From: Antedon mediterranea
Taxonomy: Eukaryota; Echinodermata; Crinoidea; Comatulida; Antedonidae
DNA: 64,000 nt
Reading direction: 5' to 3'
NCBI RefSeq assembly: GCF_964355755.1
Contig: NC_092673.1
Span: 34,295,648 to 34,359,647 of the forward strand
Shown: piece by piece, positions 34,641 to 54,853 of the stretch
How the letters are laid out: every line of letters starts with the position of its first letter
How positions within the stretch are numbered: the stretch's first letter is position 1
The notes under the pieces: model-generated
What the model saw: only the letters and a program-made list of their open reading frames with translations
Databases searched by the model: none
Told to the model about the DNA's origin: nothing
Translations under genes and position numbers: made by a program

Positions 34641-34818
34641 ATTTCTATTTCGGAAGTAAATAAAGGCATAAATGGCGCTCCGTAGAAGTAGAGAATGCTC
34701 GATCGTCGAAATATGACGCTCTGAATATACCTCAATATTTCATACGTGCCTCGTGCCTCTTATCCTATCTTATCTTATCTTGTTGTTTTTGTTGTTGCTG
34801 TTTTTTTACGAGCGAAAA

Positions 34819-43723
<8,905 letters not shown>

Positions 43724-43925
43724 TGAGCATCTGCAGGGGTTCAGCTTTTATATAATTCCACATGGTAATCACAACACGCATTTTAACAATTTAGTTTCTA
43801 TACTTACTGATCAAATAAACGAAGTGTCGCTTATAAAAAAGTTTTGGGGTGGTGCGGACTTAGTTGTGGAACTGATTAATGAGAGTGGTCTATGTTTATC
43901 ATTTGGACAACATTTATAAAATGTT

Positions 43926-43931
43926 AATAAA
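43926..43931 (+). promoter_or_regulatory. Polyadenylation signal AATAAA
   Basis: It is 203 bases past the NMNAT stop and followed by a T-rich stretch (TTTTTTAGTAATAAATTTTT). It is the likely 3' end of NMNAT transcripts. Confidence 0.5.
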
Positions 43932-44589
43932 ATTATATTATTTTTTAGTAATAAATTTTTTTACAATACAATTGGCCAATAATTTTGTTAAACATGTTCT
44001 GCAACAGAGGATTTTCAATATCATGGTGACTAGTGACCGTATTCACCATTCACATTTAATTTTAAGGGTGTCCCTTAGCCTAAGTGAATGCATTATGGGA
44101 AATATTTATTGAGTTAAATGAATTATAATATATACATACATATATCTCATATTTAAGTGTGATTGGTGAATATGGCCACAAGACTTGCGTAAATGAGGTG
44201 ATATCCTAGCTATTAATATTCAATTAACCTTTTTAATTTTTCTGATGGCCATTAATATCAGTAAAGTACACTTATTAGGTTATTTACTAAATTTTTAAGT
44301 CAACGTACAGACCTGAATTACCAATAACAATATGTCTCAACCAAAAATTGGAGTTTGCGAGGATTTTTAAAGCGCATATTAAACTGAGCCGTTTATTTGA
44401 TCATCTGCATGTTCAAATAAAATTGTAATTTGTTTAGTTGGGTTGTACTTAAAGTAATAATTAATGTAAATTGAATTTGAGCTAAAATAAACAAGTGTGG
44501 TGTACTGTAGTAGTGGTGTACTTAGTACAGATGATTAAAAAATATATAGTTTTGCATGGTTCTTGGTGTGATAATCCCTTTTGCAGTTC

Positions 44590-45230
44590 AAATGAAATGA
44601 TACTGGGATTGGGTGCAGGTGGACCTGAGGTTCCATCAATGAATTTGGTGGTAATGAATTAGTAATAATGATTGGTATGTTGTCAATTAGAAGCTGTAGA
44701 GGGTGCACTTTTGTGAATTGGTTAGTTTTTATACGGTGTAGTTTTTATTATGATTTTTACTTCAAATTTAATAATTTACTCGTATTCATGTATGGCTGTG
44801 ATATAAAAAATCGTATAATCCCAACCAAATTTAGGCTAAATTCAGAATGCAAGACTAGTAAGGTTCATTGTTATGCCCATCCACCCCCCACCCCACAAAA
44901 TGTCATACGTAGGTCACCCATCACTATACTTGGGTCAAATATGGTGTTCATTATGTGACTGTGCATATCATATGACTGGAAAGATTTTAGAATAATAGTT
45001 GATTATGGTGATGTTTGTCATGTTGGTAAGCAATATAACCTTTTTTTTTTGTATTACAGAAACAATGCAAGGATGTTGTCTTTGTGTCTTTATACATGCA
45101 TTCCAAGTATGTTGGCAAGGTTTTGTGAAGTGACATGATCCTCAAGAGAAGGTCATGTGTTCCAGAGATTTAAGAACAAAGCTGTCAGAATGATGGGGAT
45201 AAGGGATGTAGTGGTTGGACCCTCTTCTCT
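44590..45230 (+). other. Weak exon-like segments, unassigned
   Basis: After acceptor-like TTTTGCAG a frame (about 44588-44657) encodes a Gly/Pro-rich ILGLGAGGPEVPSMNLVV. After a long T run and TATTACAG a second (about 45060-45128) encodes KDVVFVSLYMHSKYVGKVL. Both could be exons of a small gene ending at 46422, but junction phases cannot be fixed and no family is recognised. Otherwise 43.95-45.46 kb holds nothing clear. Confidence 0.2.
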
Positions 45231-45464
45231 TCTTGTACTTCCCAGAAAGTATTAAATTAAAGATATTATTATAAATATAATTATATATAATATCGTATTT
45301 TCATATTTTATTCAAATGAAGTAAAACCATATATTCCATGTGTCAATTGGATTTACCATTTAGGTATTGTACTTGATTCAACTTAGTTTTGTATTATGTG
45401 TTTACATAAACAAATGTAGCATTAGTAATAGGGATTGTGAAAAATTGCTATAAATCTGATGTGT

Positions 45465-45652
45465 GTGAACGCGCACTAAAAGTGACTCCGTACTATGCAC
45501 GCAATAAAGATGTGAACGCGCACTAAAAGTGACTCCGTACTATGCACGCAATAAAGATGTGAACGCGCACTAAAAGTGACTCCGTACTATGCACGCAATA
45601 AAGATGTGAACGCGCACTAAAAGTGACTCCGTACTATGCACGCAATAAAGAT
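45465..45652 (+). repeat. Four identical tandem copies of a 47-bp unit
   Basis: Copies start at 45465, 45512, 45559 and 45606. The unit runs GTGAACGCGCACTAAAAGTG ... ATGCACGCAATAAAGAT with no differences between copies, indicating very recent expansion. Each copy carries an AATAAA. Confidence 0.95.
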
Positions 45653-45775
45653 GCAAGTAAATTGAGTTAATTGCTCATCCCTCTGTGTCATTAACATCAA
45701 TATATTTCTCAATAGATATTTTGGAAATACATCCAAACTTAAACTCAGATAGAATATGAATGTAAAGTGCTTCTC

Positions 45776-46335
45776 ATTGGGTGCAGTACGTATTACCGGT
45801 GTCATTGGGTGCAGTACGTATTACCGGTGTCATTGGGTGCAGTACGTATTACCGGTGTCATTGGGTACAGTACGTATTACCGGTGTCATTGGGTGCAGTA
45901 CGTATTACCGGTGTCATTGGGTGCAGTACGTATTACCGGTGTCATTGGGTGCAGTACGTATTACCGGTGTCATTGGGTGCAGTACGTATTACCGGTGTCA
46001 TTGGGTGCAGTACATATTACCGGTGTCATTGGGTGCAGTACATATTACCGGTGTCATTGGGTGCAGTACATATTACCGGTGTCATTGGGTGCAGTACGTA
46101 TTACCGGTGTCATTGGGTGCAGTACATATTACCGGTGTCATTGGGTGCAGTACATATTACCGGTGTCATTGGGTGCAGTACGTATTACCGGTGTCATTGG
46201 GTGCAGTACGTATTACCGGTGTCATTGGGTGCAGTACGTATTACCGGTGTCATTGGGTGCAGTACGTATTACCGGTGTCATTGGGTGCAGTACGTATTAC
46301 CGGTGTCATTGGGTGCAGTACGTATTACCGGTGGT
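45776..46335 (+). repeat. 28-bp minisatellite, 20 copies, open in three frames
   Basis: The unit is CATTGGGTGCAGTACGTATT followed by ACCGGTGT. All 20 copies have the same length. The only common variant is TACGTA versus TACATA (copies 9-11, 13 and 14), plus one GTA for GTG in copy 4. Because 28 is not a multiple of three and no + strand frame contains a stop, three overlapping frames of about 190 codons are open; these are artefacts of the repeat unless expression is shown. Confidence 0.97.
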
Positions 46336-46336
46336 G

Positions 46337-46422
46337 TAGGTTTGCGTTTGAATGTAGAACATGCTAAAAAACATAATGAAACTCCGAAAAAGAAAAGAGC
46401 GGGTAAACAGCTAATAACTTAA
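46337..46422 (+). CDS. Possible terminal exon, basic C-terminus
   Basis: Right after the minisatellite a frame encodes VGLRLNVEHAKKHNETPKKK and RAGKQLIT, then TAA. AATAAA follows at 46545. A CAG or TAG just upstream (CCGGTGGTGTAG) could be the acceptor. The Lys/Arg run looks like a nuclear-localisation tail. One minisatellite frame reads directly into it, so it may instead be the end of a repeat-containing protein. Family unknown. Confidence 0.3.
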
Positions 46423-46869
46423 CTAGTAGTGTTTGTATTTCGCAATAGTCAATTTCATGCAATATAGGTTAGTTTTGTAGAATGTGTTTTGTTTTATGTT
46501 CAAATTCATTTAAAAAATGTATTCAAATCATGTTTTGCTAAAACAATAAAAATATTTTAAAAATAACTTTTCATTATTAGTTTGTTTTAATTATGATTGA
46601 TTTTATTATTGTACAGTCTGTAAGTTGCCAAAATTATTAACTGGCCTATTGTATGGAAAGTTTGACAAGGTTTTATGAAAACTGGAATCCGACCGATGTA
46701 GAATAAAGAAACTTGAAAATGGCATGCTTCAAGTGAACTGGCACACTTTGTTTGTAATCATAATTAACTACATATTATTATCATCAGGTGCCGCATCTGT
46801 GATCATTTTCAGTTCAATTGTATTACATACTATCAATAAAATTATTGATACAGTACAACGCTTCCTTTG

Positions 46870-47108
46870 GAAATTTCATGCGCATCCAACAGCGAGCACA
46901 ATCAATTACAGGATGGTTAAACTATTTAATTATTTATCATGGTTATAAAAAATAAAGTCTCATTTGAGGCTTAAGAAGTGGAGTTGAAATAGTTGTGAGT
47001 TATACAACCCAGGCACTAGGCAAGGATTGAACCCTGAACCTTAGCCAGGATTGACTCCTGCACCTTGGGATTGGAAGGAAAGCATGTTAACAGCTCCACT
47101 TCTACTTT
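46870..47108 (-). repeat. tRNA-Gly-like SINE, copy 1
   Basis: On the minus strand the head reads GTGGAGCTGTTAACATGCTT then TCCTTCCAATCCC (TCC-anticodon-like), with B-box-like GGTTCAATCC further on. Copy 2 at 51.4 kb shares the head and the 3' word CGCATCCAACAGC. It lies just past the SMYD5 3' end. Confidence 0.5.
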
Positions 47109-47212
47109 GTTGGGTTCCAAAGGATTCTACTGTATATAGTTAAGTACTGTATCTGAAGACCACAGATGTGACGACCGGACCATTATAGTAGCAAGATGCT
47201 GATGAGAACCAT

Positions 47213-50200
47213 TCAGTCATCTTCTTCCATCGATGAATCATCCTCTTCACTACTTGTCTGATCTGGGTCATCGCATTGTTCTCTGCACTTTGAACAATCG
47301 CAAACAAACAGATAATTTAACCTAAAACAGAAAAAACAACTTGGATATAATGCGAAAAATGCATGCAAAAATGCTGAAAATATTTTACAAATACAATACA
47401 AAGTCAGGAACAGTTTAAGAACTGTGCACAACTTTCGCATACCATGGCTGTATCATTCGCTCATAATTTGCATATGACGCGCGCTTATGTTGACCATGTG
47501 ATCTAGCATAATTATGTAACAATGTTAAATTTATTGTTTAAAGTATTTGTAACAGACGCCACGGCAATACAAAATATTAAATGGCACATGAATGCGAAAT
47601 GCAGAAGAAAATATGTGCATCAATGTTTATCTCTCTGCATTTAAATTAAAATGAATGTATTAAGATGCATTTAAGTCTTCATGTATCAATCAATCAATCA
47701 GAAGAACTTACTTAAGCAGCTTTTGTCTGGAATGTCGGCTTCTTGTTTGTGCACACTCATCCAGATAACATATGTTGATTTCCTTCAATATTAAAACAAG
47801 ATTCAATTAGACATAATCATGGACCGAGAAACAAAGCTGGATGGAATTTAGTCTCTTACTATAGCCGAGCATGCTGTTTGTAGATTGTACAAGCCCACAT
47901 TTGTGAAGATGTCATATTAGGTGACTATAAATAATAACCTAATATTTTATGAGCCACTCTTACTAAAAAGGTCTCGCAGCGATTAGAGAAAAGTAGACGA
48001 TTTTAAAAGGTTGAGTTCTGAGAAGAGACTAAAACTGTGAAAACATTGACCAATGATGTACTGTATAATGCACACCTTAAGGTAATGTAGTGCATTATGT
48101 GCTGTGGTATGCATAAATGATGGATGAATGAATGCAAAATACAACTTTAAAATATGCCACGGAATGTAGCCAAGGCGTTGGGAATTGGGGTGAGTGGTGA
48201 AAATTAAAAATTTCAAACGAGGAAAGCACCTCGCCTGCCTCATGCTGGCTACGGCCCTGGTAGCCACAATACACAGCTCTATACTCACGTCACCCTCTGC
48301 TATATTTTTCAAAGCAACTAAACTCATCGTTGAATTCTGGTCCAGAAACTGCACTTCAGCATTCGGATCACAACTATGGTTACCTTTAGTTTAAAAAAAA
48401 ACAAAAATGTATAAAAATTAAACCAATAAAACCAATCTATAATGTGTAGATTTTGCTTTCTAAACCACTAAAATATACTTACAGCAACTTTGAAGTGAAT
48501 ACAGAGCTGATCCCTCACAATTCAAAAAATTACCAGATTCTGTAAAAGGTTCATAATAAATATTATATATTATATAGAAAACATAAACACAGTTCTACAG
48601 TCATCAAATCAAATTTTCTGCTTATTTCTGGAGGAATATTTAGCTTATGTACGGATTTCACTTGAAGAATATTTTCATAAAGTTGAGCTTCATTTAAATA
48701 CTCTGGAGTGACTAAAGTAAGGGTTGGCGATGTGTTATAATTGTGTTATAATTAAGAATAATGAAATAGATGTTGTCAATGAATTTAAGTATCTTGGTAC
48801 CATTATAGATAAGGACTTTTGTTGGACGCCTAATACAATATACCTTACTAAGAAAGCTAATCAGCACCTGTATTTTCTCAGAAATTTTAAAAAGTTCAGA
48901 GTTAGTGAGGATATTCTTTATTTATTTTTCTCTAGTGTTATTACAAGTGTTCTTTTATACAACTGCATTGTCTGGTTTGCCAGTCTATCGGGAATAAACA
49001 AGGATAAATTTAAGAAAGTTTAGAATTACGAACAATTACATCTAGATTTGCTTTCTCTAAACAACTTAACGAATTACTTTTATTTAAGTATATAAAAGAA
49101 TAATCTATAATTTACAATGTTTTATATATTGTTAATCCATCAGATATTATCTACTGAACTGATATGGTTTTGTTTATTACAGTATAGTACATACAGCACT
49201 TTACGTTATTTATTTATTATTCAAAATTTTTTGTTTTGTTTTTGACGTTTTCAAATTTTTATTTTCTTTTAAGTTCTGTTATTTATTTGTTAATTTTGTA
49301 GCTTAAGTTAGTTAAGATAAAAGGTACCAAGCTTGATTAGCTTCGGCTATATCTTGGCTACCTTTTGTATTGAAATTGTTTTTGTTTGATACAATAAAAG
49401 AAGAAAGAAAAGAAAAAGATGTCAAAAAGTAATATGAAAAGAGCTGGCAGAGTAATTGGCTGCAATGTAAAACACGTCGATGATATACATACTGACTATT
49501 TATATAAGCATTTTGTCAAGATCATGAATAATACAAAACACCCTCTAAATCAGTATATTGTGTATCAAAGGTCAGGTAGGATTAGGCCTCTTAAGGGTCA
49601 TACTAATCGGCACAGAAACTCCTTCCTAGTAAACTGTAGATTTTTAAGATAATGTTTCAGTGTAGTATTTATTTATGTTGTAGTGTGGTGAGTTCTTGCA
49701 GCAAGCAAGAAGAATTTCAACTGTCACATGTTTGGCCTTTGACAATAAAGTTTTCTTGTATCTTGTAAATCCAAAACTGAAATGTGTACAGCATCATAAA
49801 ATCATTTTGTTCATAAACTATTGATATTTTTTGTGTTTGTTACTACTTCTGAGGACAACCAATGTAATTTGATTGAAACGTCAAGAAACTCAACAGTTCT
49901 TTTCAGAACTATACATGTGGTGCACTGCAAACTTATATCAACTATTTTAACTGTCATTAATATACAGTATGAGACTAATCTATATCACATAGATATCACA
50001 TAGAGTAAAGGCATTGTATGCTTAGATTTCCAAAGTTTGGGTGAGAAGGTGAGAAGACGTTTGTGGCTATGCTAAGCATTGGGACAATACACTGGTATTT
50101 ATCAATGGCTAGTCATAACATGACGGTTCAACAAAGAAAAATTACCATTTTCAATATCAACATAAATTTGGTCAATAAAACTATCTAACTTTTGTCTTTC

Positions 50201-53166
50201 TTCTTCCTCCAAATGTAGATCATCACAATTACTTACATAAACACTCAATGAACTGAAATAAAGTGAAAAACAATCGTCAAATCTCTCAAACAAACCGGAT
50301 CTGACAAATGACAGATACAATGAACATTCAATGTGAAATTAATGAAGGGTATGTTCAGACACAAATGCTATACTTCAAAAGCAACATGACTGACTTGTTA
50401 TGTAGAAAATCTGGTGTGATAAATAAATTGTAACAATGATTAATACAGTTTTATTTATATCACTTTTAAATATATTACCTGTATACACATTGATAAAATT
50501 ACCAGAAGGTCTAAAACTAATTTGCACAAAATGATATTGGAAAATAAAAAAATATTACAAAATACATACCTAGTACCCACTCCTTGGCCATTGGTTCCTA
50601 TGAGAGCAAACAGTGATCGGATACCTTCAGGTGTAAACCACTGTATTAAAAAAATGCATTTTAGGCCCTGTTCGTAGCGATAGAATTACAGTGTTTTAGT
50701 ACACAATGGCTATTGTACAGTGAAATGTGTTTTTGTTTTTACAATGCGCACTGAACCGTTTCAGATGATAATGGTTGAATGTACAATTTTAGCGTATTAT
50801 ACGTTAGATGTAATTCAACGTTCTATCAACATTTATTATAATATAAAAAGAACACGTTCTGGGAAGAATGAGATGATGGCCTGTGTCTGAACACCAACTC
50901 CCCCCCCACTGGGGTTTATAATTTACTTGCAGCTTCGTATGAGAATACTCCATTGGTGTGAATGACTTACTGTATATTCAAGCAATAACTTGACACTGTA
51001 TATGACATGATACTGTATTTTACACAAATCATTAATTACCTCCATACAATGTTTGGTAAGATACATACTGTTACTTACATGAGCTACGGTGTCCTCCTGA
51101 AGAGCTGCCGTGAAGACACTGAGCAACGTGTCAAACTGTTCTTGAAAACGTGTTCCCATTAATTTATGAACTAATTCTTTTTCCTCATTGGCTGTTGCTC
51201 GACAGAAATTTGCAAATCTTTCGATTGCATTATCTTTGTCTTTTGCCTAAATGAAAGCATTTTTAGAAACAATTCTTTAAAGTAAAGTCTTTATCCTCCA
51301 AATAAATAAATATATATGTATATAAAACATTTCAAACATGTTGATAATAAGCAATTATTATCACTTTATTATTTTTTATTTCATACGCATCCAACAGCAA
51401 GTAACTCTCCAATTACATTTGAGGCTTAGGTAGTGTAGTTTACAGAATCGTGAGTTGAAACCCTACGTTAGGATTGAACGCTAGATTTGGGTTTGGAAGG
51501 CAAGCATGTTAACCACCAAGCTACAGCTCCACTATTACCTCTACAGTAAATAAAACTGTCTGTGTGGCTCACTTGTTTTATAATAGCAATCATCTTGGCT
51601 AGTAACATAATACTTGTTGTTTCTGGTGGGAAATGCATATTCCTAAACAAAAGTAATTAAATACAAAGTTTATACTGGTGAAAAAAGGTGTCAATTTAAA
51701 ATTATACCCAAACAATTTTAACCCATGAATCATGTTGACATTGGTATGCTTAGTTTTTCCATAGTTTCCTAAAAAAATGACTGGGGTATTTAATAATGTT
51801 TAACACTTAGAGGCTTCACAACATTAGGCACTATATAAATCCAGGATATTATTATTATATACAATTTTGATTTAATTTCTCGCTTATTGGCCACTGAAAA
51901 AGTTGGCAGGTATACAATTGAATGATCAATCAACCAACCCACCTCCATACATCCTGTATCATTACTAGTGGGTGATCAGGGTCTGGTGGATGCTGAGAAA
52001 CACACAAGACTTGATGGTACTTCTGCCATGCTCTTGAGCGGCATTCTTTACTGCAGTATTCCACCTAGGATGAAAAACTAAGCTTTACAGAATGCAGAAC
52101 AAAAAATATGTTGAAAGCAAGAGTATTATTACAAGTATTTGGGAGAGGAGTTGTGATTTGTCATTAGAAAAAATCCTGACATGACAGCACTTTAACCCAG
52201 GACCCTTGGATTGGTAGTCAAGCATCATAACCACCAAGCCACAACTCCATTACCTCATGATCAAATTAACTAACCCGGCATTGGGGACACTCCACATGGC
52301 TTTGTGGGTTAACTCGGCAGCACTCTGGATGAGGTAGAACAAGTGATGGGTTTGCAGACAGACGTTGAGCATTAGCTTCAGCTGTTTCAAGGGCTTTCAT
52401 GCAGTATTCACAAGCTTTATACTTGTAGAATTCATTCCAGAGAAATTGAGCGCAGACCAACGGAACTTCCTTGAATAGAATGCTGCCTTCACTGATCTGA
52501 TGCGCTGCAAATAGCCCTTTTCCCTAAAAAATATATAAATAGTATTTTGAGTATTTAATTTTATTAATTAAAAAAAATTTATTGAAGCATGAAAATAGCA
52601 TTACATTTACAAAAACAGCATTCACATAAATATCTAGCATGATACATGTTAATTAATCAATATTACATGAAAGAATTACTGTACAAGGTCTTAGTAATAT
52701 CTATATATAAAAACAATGTTGAAAAGGCATTTTGTGTTGCCAAATATTTCTGATTTTTTGAGAGATATTGATAATGATATAATACATAAATCCATGTTAA
52801 TCAGTCTTTTGGATGGATATACTCTTTACAATTTCTTTCATACAAAGAGTTCTCAAGCATGACAAACAAAAGAGGGAAAAACGAGCAGTTCTGAAAGCAG
52901 ACCTAGGCCTACTATACTAGGCTATCATACTGTATAGAGAGCCCGCCCCTGATTGATATCGTCGATAGCTGACTGGCGGTCTAGTAGTAGGAGAGTAGTA
53001 TACCTAGGCCTAGCTAAATTAATTAATCTCAACCTATTAGTACTCCTATGTGATGTTAAACATTACTCACCTTATTGTCATCGATAAGTTTAATATAAAC
53101 ACTTTTGATATCATCATAGGACGAGTTTTCATCTACAGTCACAACAACTTCCATGGGCGCAGCCAT
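47213..53166 (-). CDS. SMYD5: SMYD5 SET/MYND protein-lysine methyltransferase, 11 coding exons, 404 aa
   Basis: SMYD5 transfers methyl groups from S-adenosylmethionine to lysines of histones and ribosomal protein. Exons in transcript order (plus-strand coordinates): 53071-53166, 52275-52523, 51943-52064, 51573-51642, 51079-51246, 50570-50640, 50146-50252, 48483-48539, 48289-48383, 47712-47782 and 47213-47321; all junctions are GT..AG and in frame. The SET N-box GKGLFAA is at 33-39. The MYND-like zinc Cys are C70, C73, C111, C114, C119, C123 and C136. The SET core NHSCDPNAE starts at 315 and [11 protein letters not shown] ends the domain; relatives usually have Ser where Cys350 stands. The post-SET Cys are CDCSKC (376-381). 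The Glu/Asp/Ser-rich tail is typical of SMYD5 and absent from SMYD1-4. Length is near the family norm (about 420). The start is MAAPMEVV at the first ATG after an AT-rich leader. Confidence 0.95.
48178..48270 (-). repeat. GGGCCGTAGCCAGCATGAGG fragment, copy 1
   Basis: On the minus strand the segment begins CAGGGCCGTAGCCAGCATGA, runs through a GTTTGAAATTTTTAATTTTC block and ends CACCCCAATTC. It matches 54.26-54.34 kb on the other strand. CAGGGCCGTAGCC is the kind of tip seen in hAT elements, but the other end is not visible. It lies in the SMYD5 intron between exons 9 and 10. Confidence 0.5.
48724..49765 (+). mobile_element. LINE ORF2 C-terminus, split by a nested insertion
   Basis: The frame from about 48765 encodes [20 protein letters not shown] ... 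[20 protein letters not shown] and [16 protein letters not shown], the segment after the RT core. The frame resumes at 49419 with [20 protein letters not shown] ... [26 protein letters not shown] at about 49743 and a TTCTTGTATCTTG tail end it. It lies in the SMYD5 intron between exons 7 and 8, in antisense to SMYD5. Confidence 0.8.
49024..49415 (+). mobile_element. LINE 3' end nested in the LINE at 48.7 kb
   Basis: The insert interrupts the host LINE frame. It begins with an ORF end ([24 protein letters not shown], stop) and continues with a T-rich 3' region carrying GGTACCAAGCTTGATTAGCT ... CTATATCTTGGCTACCTTTTG, then AATAAAAG and an A/G-rich tail. AAGAAAG words at both boundaries may be the target duplication. 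Confidence 0.65.
51375..51540 (-). repeat. tRNA-Gly-like SINE, copy 2
   Basis: On the minus strand: GTGGAGCTGTAGCTTGGTGG, then TTAACATGCTTGCCTTCCAA, an anticodon-loop-like CTTCCAA (TCC), and a B-box-like GGGTTTCAACTC. It is the best preserved of three related heads in this 5-kb region, in the SMYD5 intron between exons 4 and 5. Confidence 0.6.
52145..52255 (-). repeat. tRNA-Gly-like SINE, copy 3
   Basis: On the minus strand: GGAGTTGTGGCTTGGTGGTT, then ATGCTTGACTACCAATCC. It has the same design as copies 1 and 2 but is more diverged. It lies directly after exon 2 of SMYD5, within the intron. Confidence 0.5.
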
Positions 53167-53169
53167 CTT

Positions 53170-54190
53170 TAATTTATGTAATGACCTTATTAAATTATAT
53201 CGTAAAACTTTATAAATAATTTAAATCACAAATTAATATGGAATCATTAAATTAAATAGAATGAGAAATATAACAATATAATTTAATAAAGTAGTTTTGA
53301 ATTTTAAAAACTATAATTTGATAGCAAATTCTTAAACAAACGAATAAATACTTCAAAGTTCAAACATGTATTGCATATTCATTAATAAACAAGACCCTGG
53401 GTATACTTTTAAGCACATTTTCAACGTGTCGGTTACCGTTGTAAACAAGATTGCGTCACCGGTCAGTCCTGAATGTGGCACTGATGTTGTCTGCTTTGAT
53501 CTTCTAATGTATGTATTTTTCTCAGTATATGTAATTGTATACTGCTATTATTGTATCCTTACTCAAAATAATACCATAAAAAAAAGCATTTTGATCTGAA
53601 GATATGCCATCTCTCCTCTTTCAAAAATCTAGCCAGCCTAGCTAGCTAGGCCTACCTATAACTTATTATAACTATCTTACTAGGCCTACCCCTATCTTTT
53701 TGATGTGAAGGAAGGAGGAGGCATACCAGCAGTCAATGAAGGCAGGACACGGGGAGACACTATGTTGCCCTGTCTTCTGTAGTCTACAGCTAGTAAAGAA
53801 GTGACAGTTCATTATTGACATCTTATCTTGCACATTCTTTTTCATGTCCATATGTTTCTATTCTGAAGTACAGTATTTTAAAATCTCGAGGGAATTACAA
53901 CAATGAATTGCTATAATCATAAAGTGTCTAGTGTACCTGAGATGTACTAAGTGAGTCCTGGTTCATTGGTAGATTAAGATATCTTACCCAAGACATTTTC
54001 GCAGTAATCATACAACATTTTAATGAGTGTAACGGTTAGACTTTTTACTTGTCATCGTTCGTCTATAATATTGTGTAAGACATCTTGTGATCTTGTACAG
54101 TCATGTGGACCATCTCTAACTGTACATTTAACTCATTCATACAGGTCCATGCAAAAAATGTCTCATAACATACACTAAGAATAACATTTG
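53170..54190. other. Upstream region of SMYD5, no further gene seen
   Basis: The SMYD5 leader is AT-rich with no TATA at the expected place. The plus-strand frame at 53366-53599 has one hydrophobic stretch but no family match. CTAGCCTAGCTAGGCCTA-type words near 53630-53690 recur elsewhere in the window. Confidence 0.4.
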
Positions 54191-54239
54191 TATTATTTAT
54201 TTAATTGATTTCATTTGGTGAACAGAAAGTGCGACTGCC

Positions 54240-54345
54240 TGAAAGGTTTTCCAGCAGGGCCATAGCCAACATGAGGCAGACGAGCCACTCACCTCATCTG
54301 AAATTTTCAGTTTTCACCACCCACCCTGAATCCCCAGCACAGATC
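54240..54345 (+). repeat. GGGCCATAGCCAACATGAGG fragment, copy 2
   Basis: CAGGGCCATAGCCAACATGA, then TCTGAAATTTTCAGTTTTCA and CCACCCTGAATCCC, match copy 1 at 48.2 kb in reverse orientation. Confidence 0.5.
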
Positions 54346-54853
54346 GTCATATTGTATATTAATAATTATATTTTTAAAGCATCTTTGCCTCTTTTGTTTT
54401 TAACCTTTCGCTATGGCCTTGACATCTAACTTTATGTTTGAATGTCTTTTTGTATAATTCAGGCCTTGTCTTTTAAGGCGGGTGAGTGCGATCACTCACC
54501 TAACACACTCCTAAACTGCCCTTGAGGAGTGCAATTTACAACACGCCTTAATTTGGTAAACTTCTACACACCAAAATACAAACAGCATACCTACAGCACC
54601 CCTGAATGTATTGAGGAGTGCAATTTGTAGCACACCTATGATTTTCAAAAGACATGGCCTGATAATTTGTATATTTTTTAAGAGGGCCTGTTAGAGTAGT
54701 CTATTTTCTAGACCATACATACTGTAATTAGTAAAGATAAATATTTTGGCACATATGGTGTTTCATACGTATAATACTTGAGCAATGAAACTAAAACGCC
54801 GACATGGACAAACATAAAAATGACAATAACTACAGACAGTCTGTAGTTAGAAC

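Larger units (their letters stand above)
25632..34733. mobile_element. 9.1-kb composite bounded by inverted repeats
   Basis: The left boundary (25632-25740, containing GACGATCAAGCATTCTCTAC and GGAGCGCCATTTATGCCT) recurs in reverse complement at 34620-34733. Both arms pass inward into satellite monomers: direct ones on the left, reverse-complement ones on the right (34440-34640). Between lie the main satellite array, an inverted duplication, a LINE fragment, two tRNA-like units, a tRNA-derived SINE and a TIR element. No transposase is visible. It may be a very large fold-back element, or an array whose ends were captured by an inversion. It ends 86 bp before the NMNAT start codon. Confidence 0.6.

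Noticed and set aside
45756-46422. Three overlapping plus-strand frames of 190-213 codons
   Set aside because: They are the same 28-bp minisatellite read in three registers; no codon bias or domain supports three proteins. Kept only as a repeat and a possible 3' exon.
48194-48394. Plus-strand 66-codon frame over SMYD5 exon 9
   Set aside because: It is antisense to a well-supported SMYD5 exon and a dispersed repeat; no independent support.
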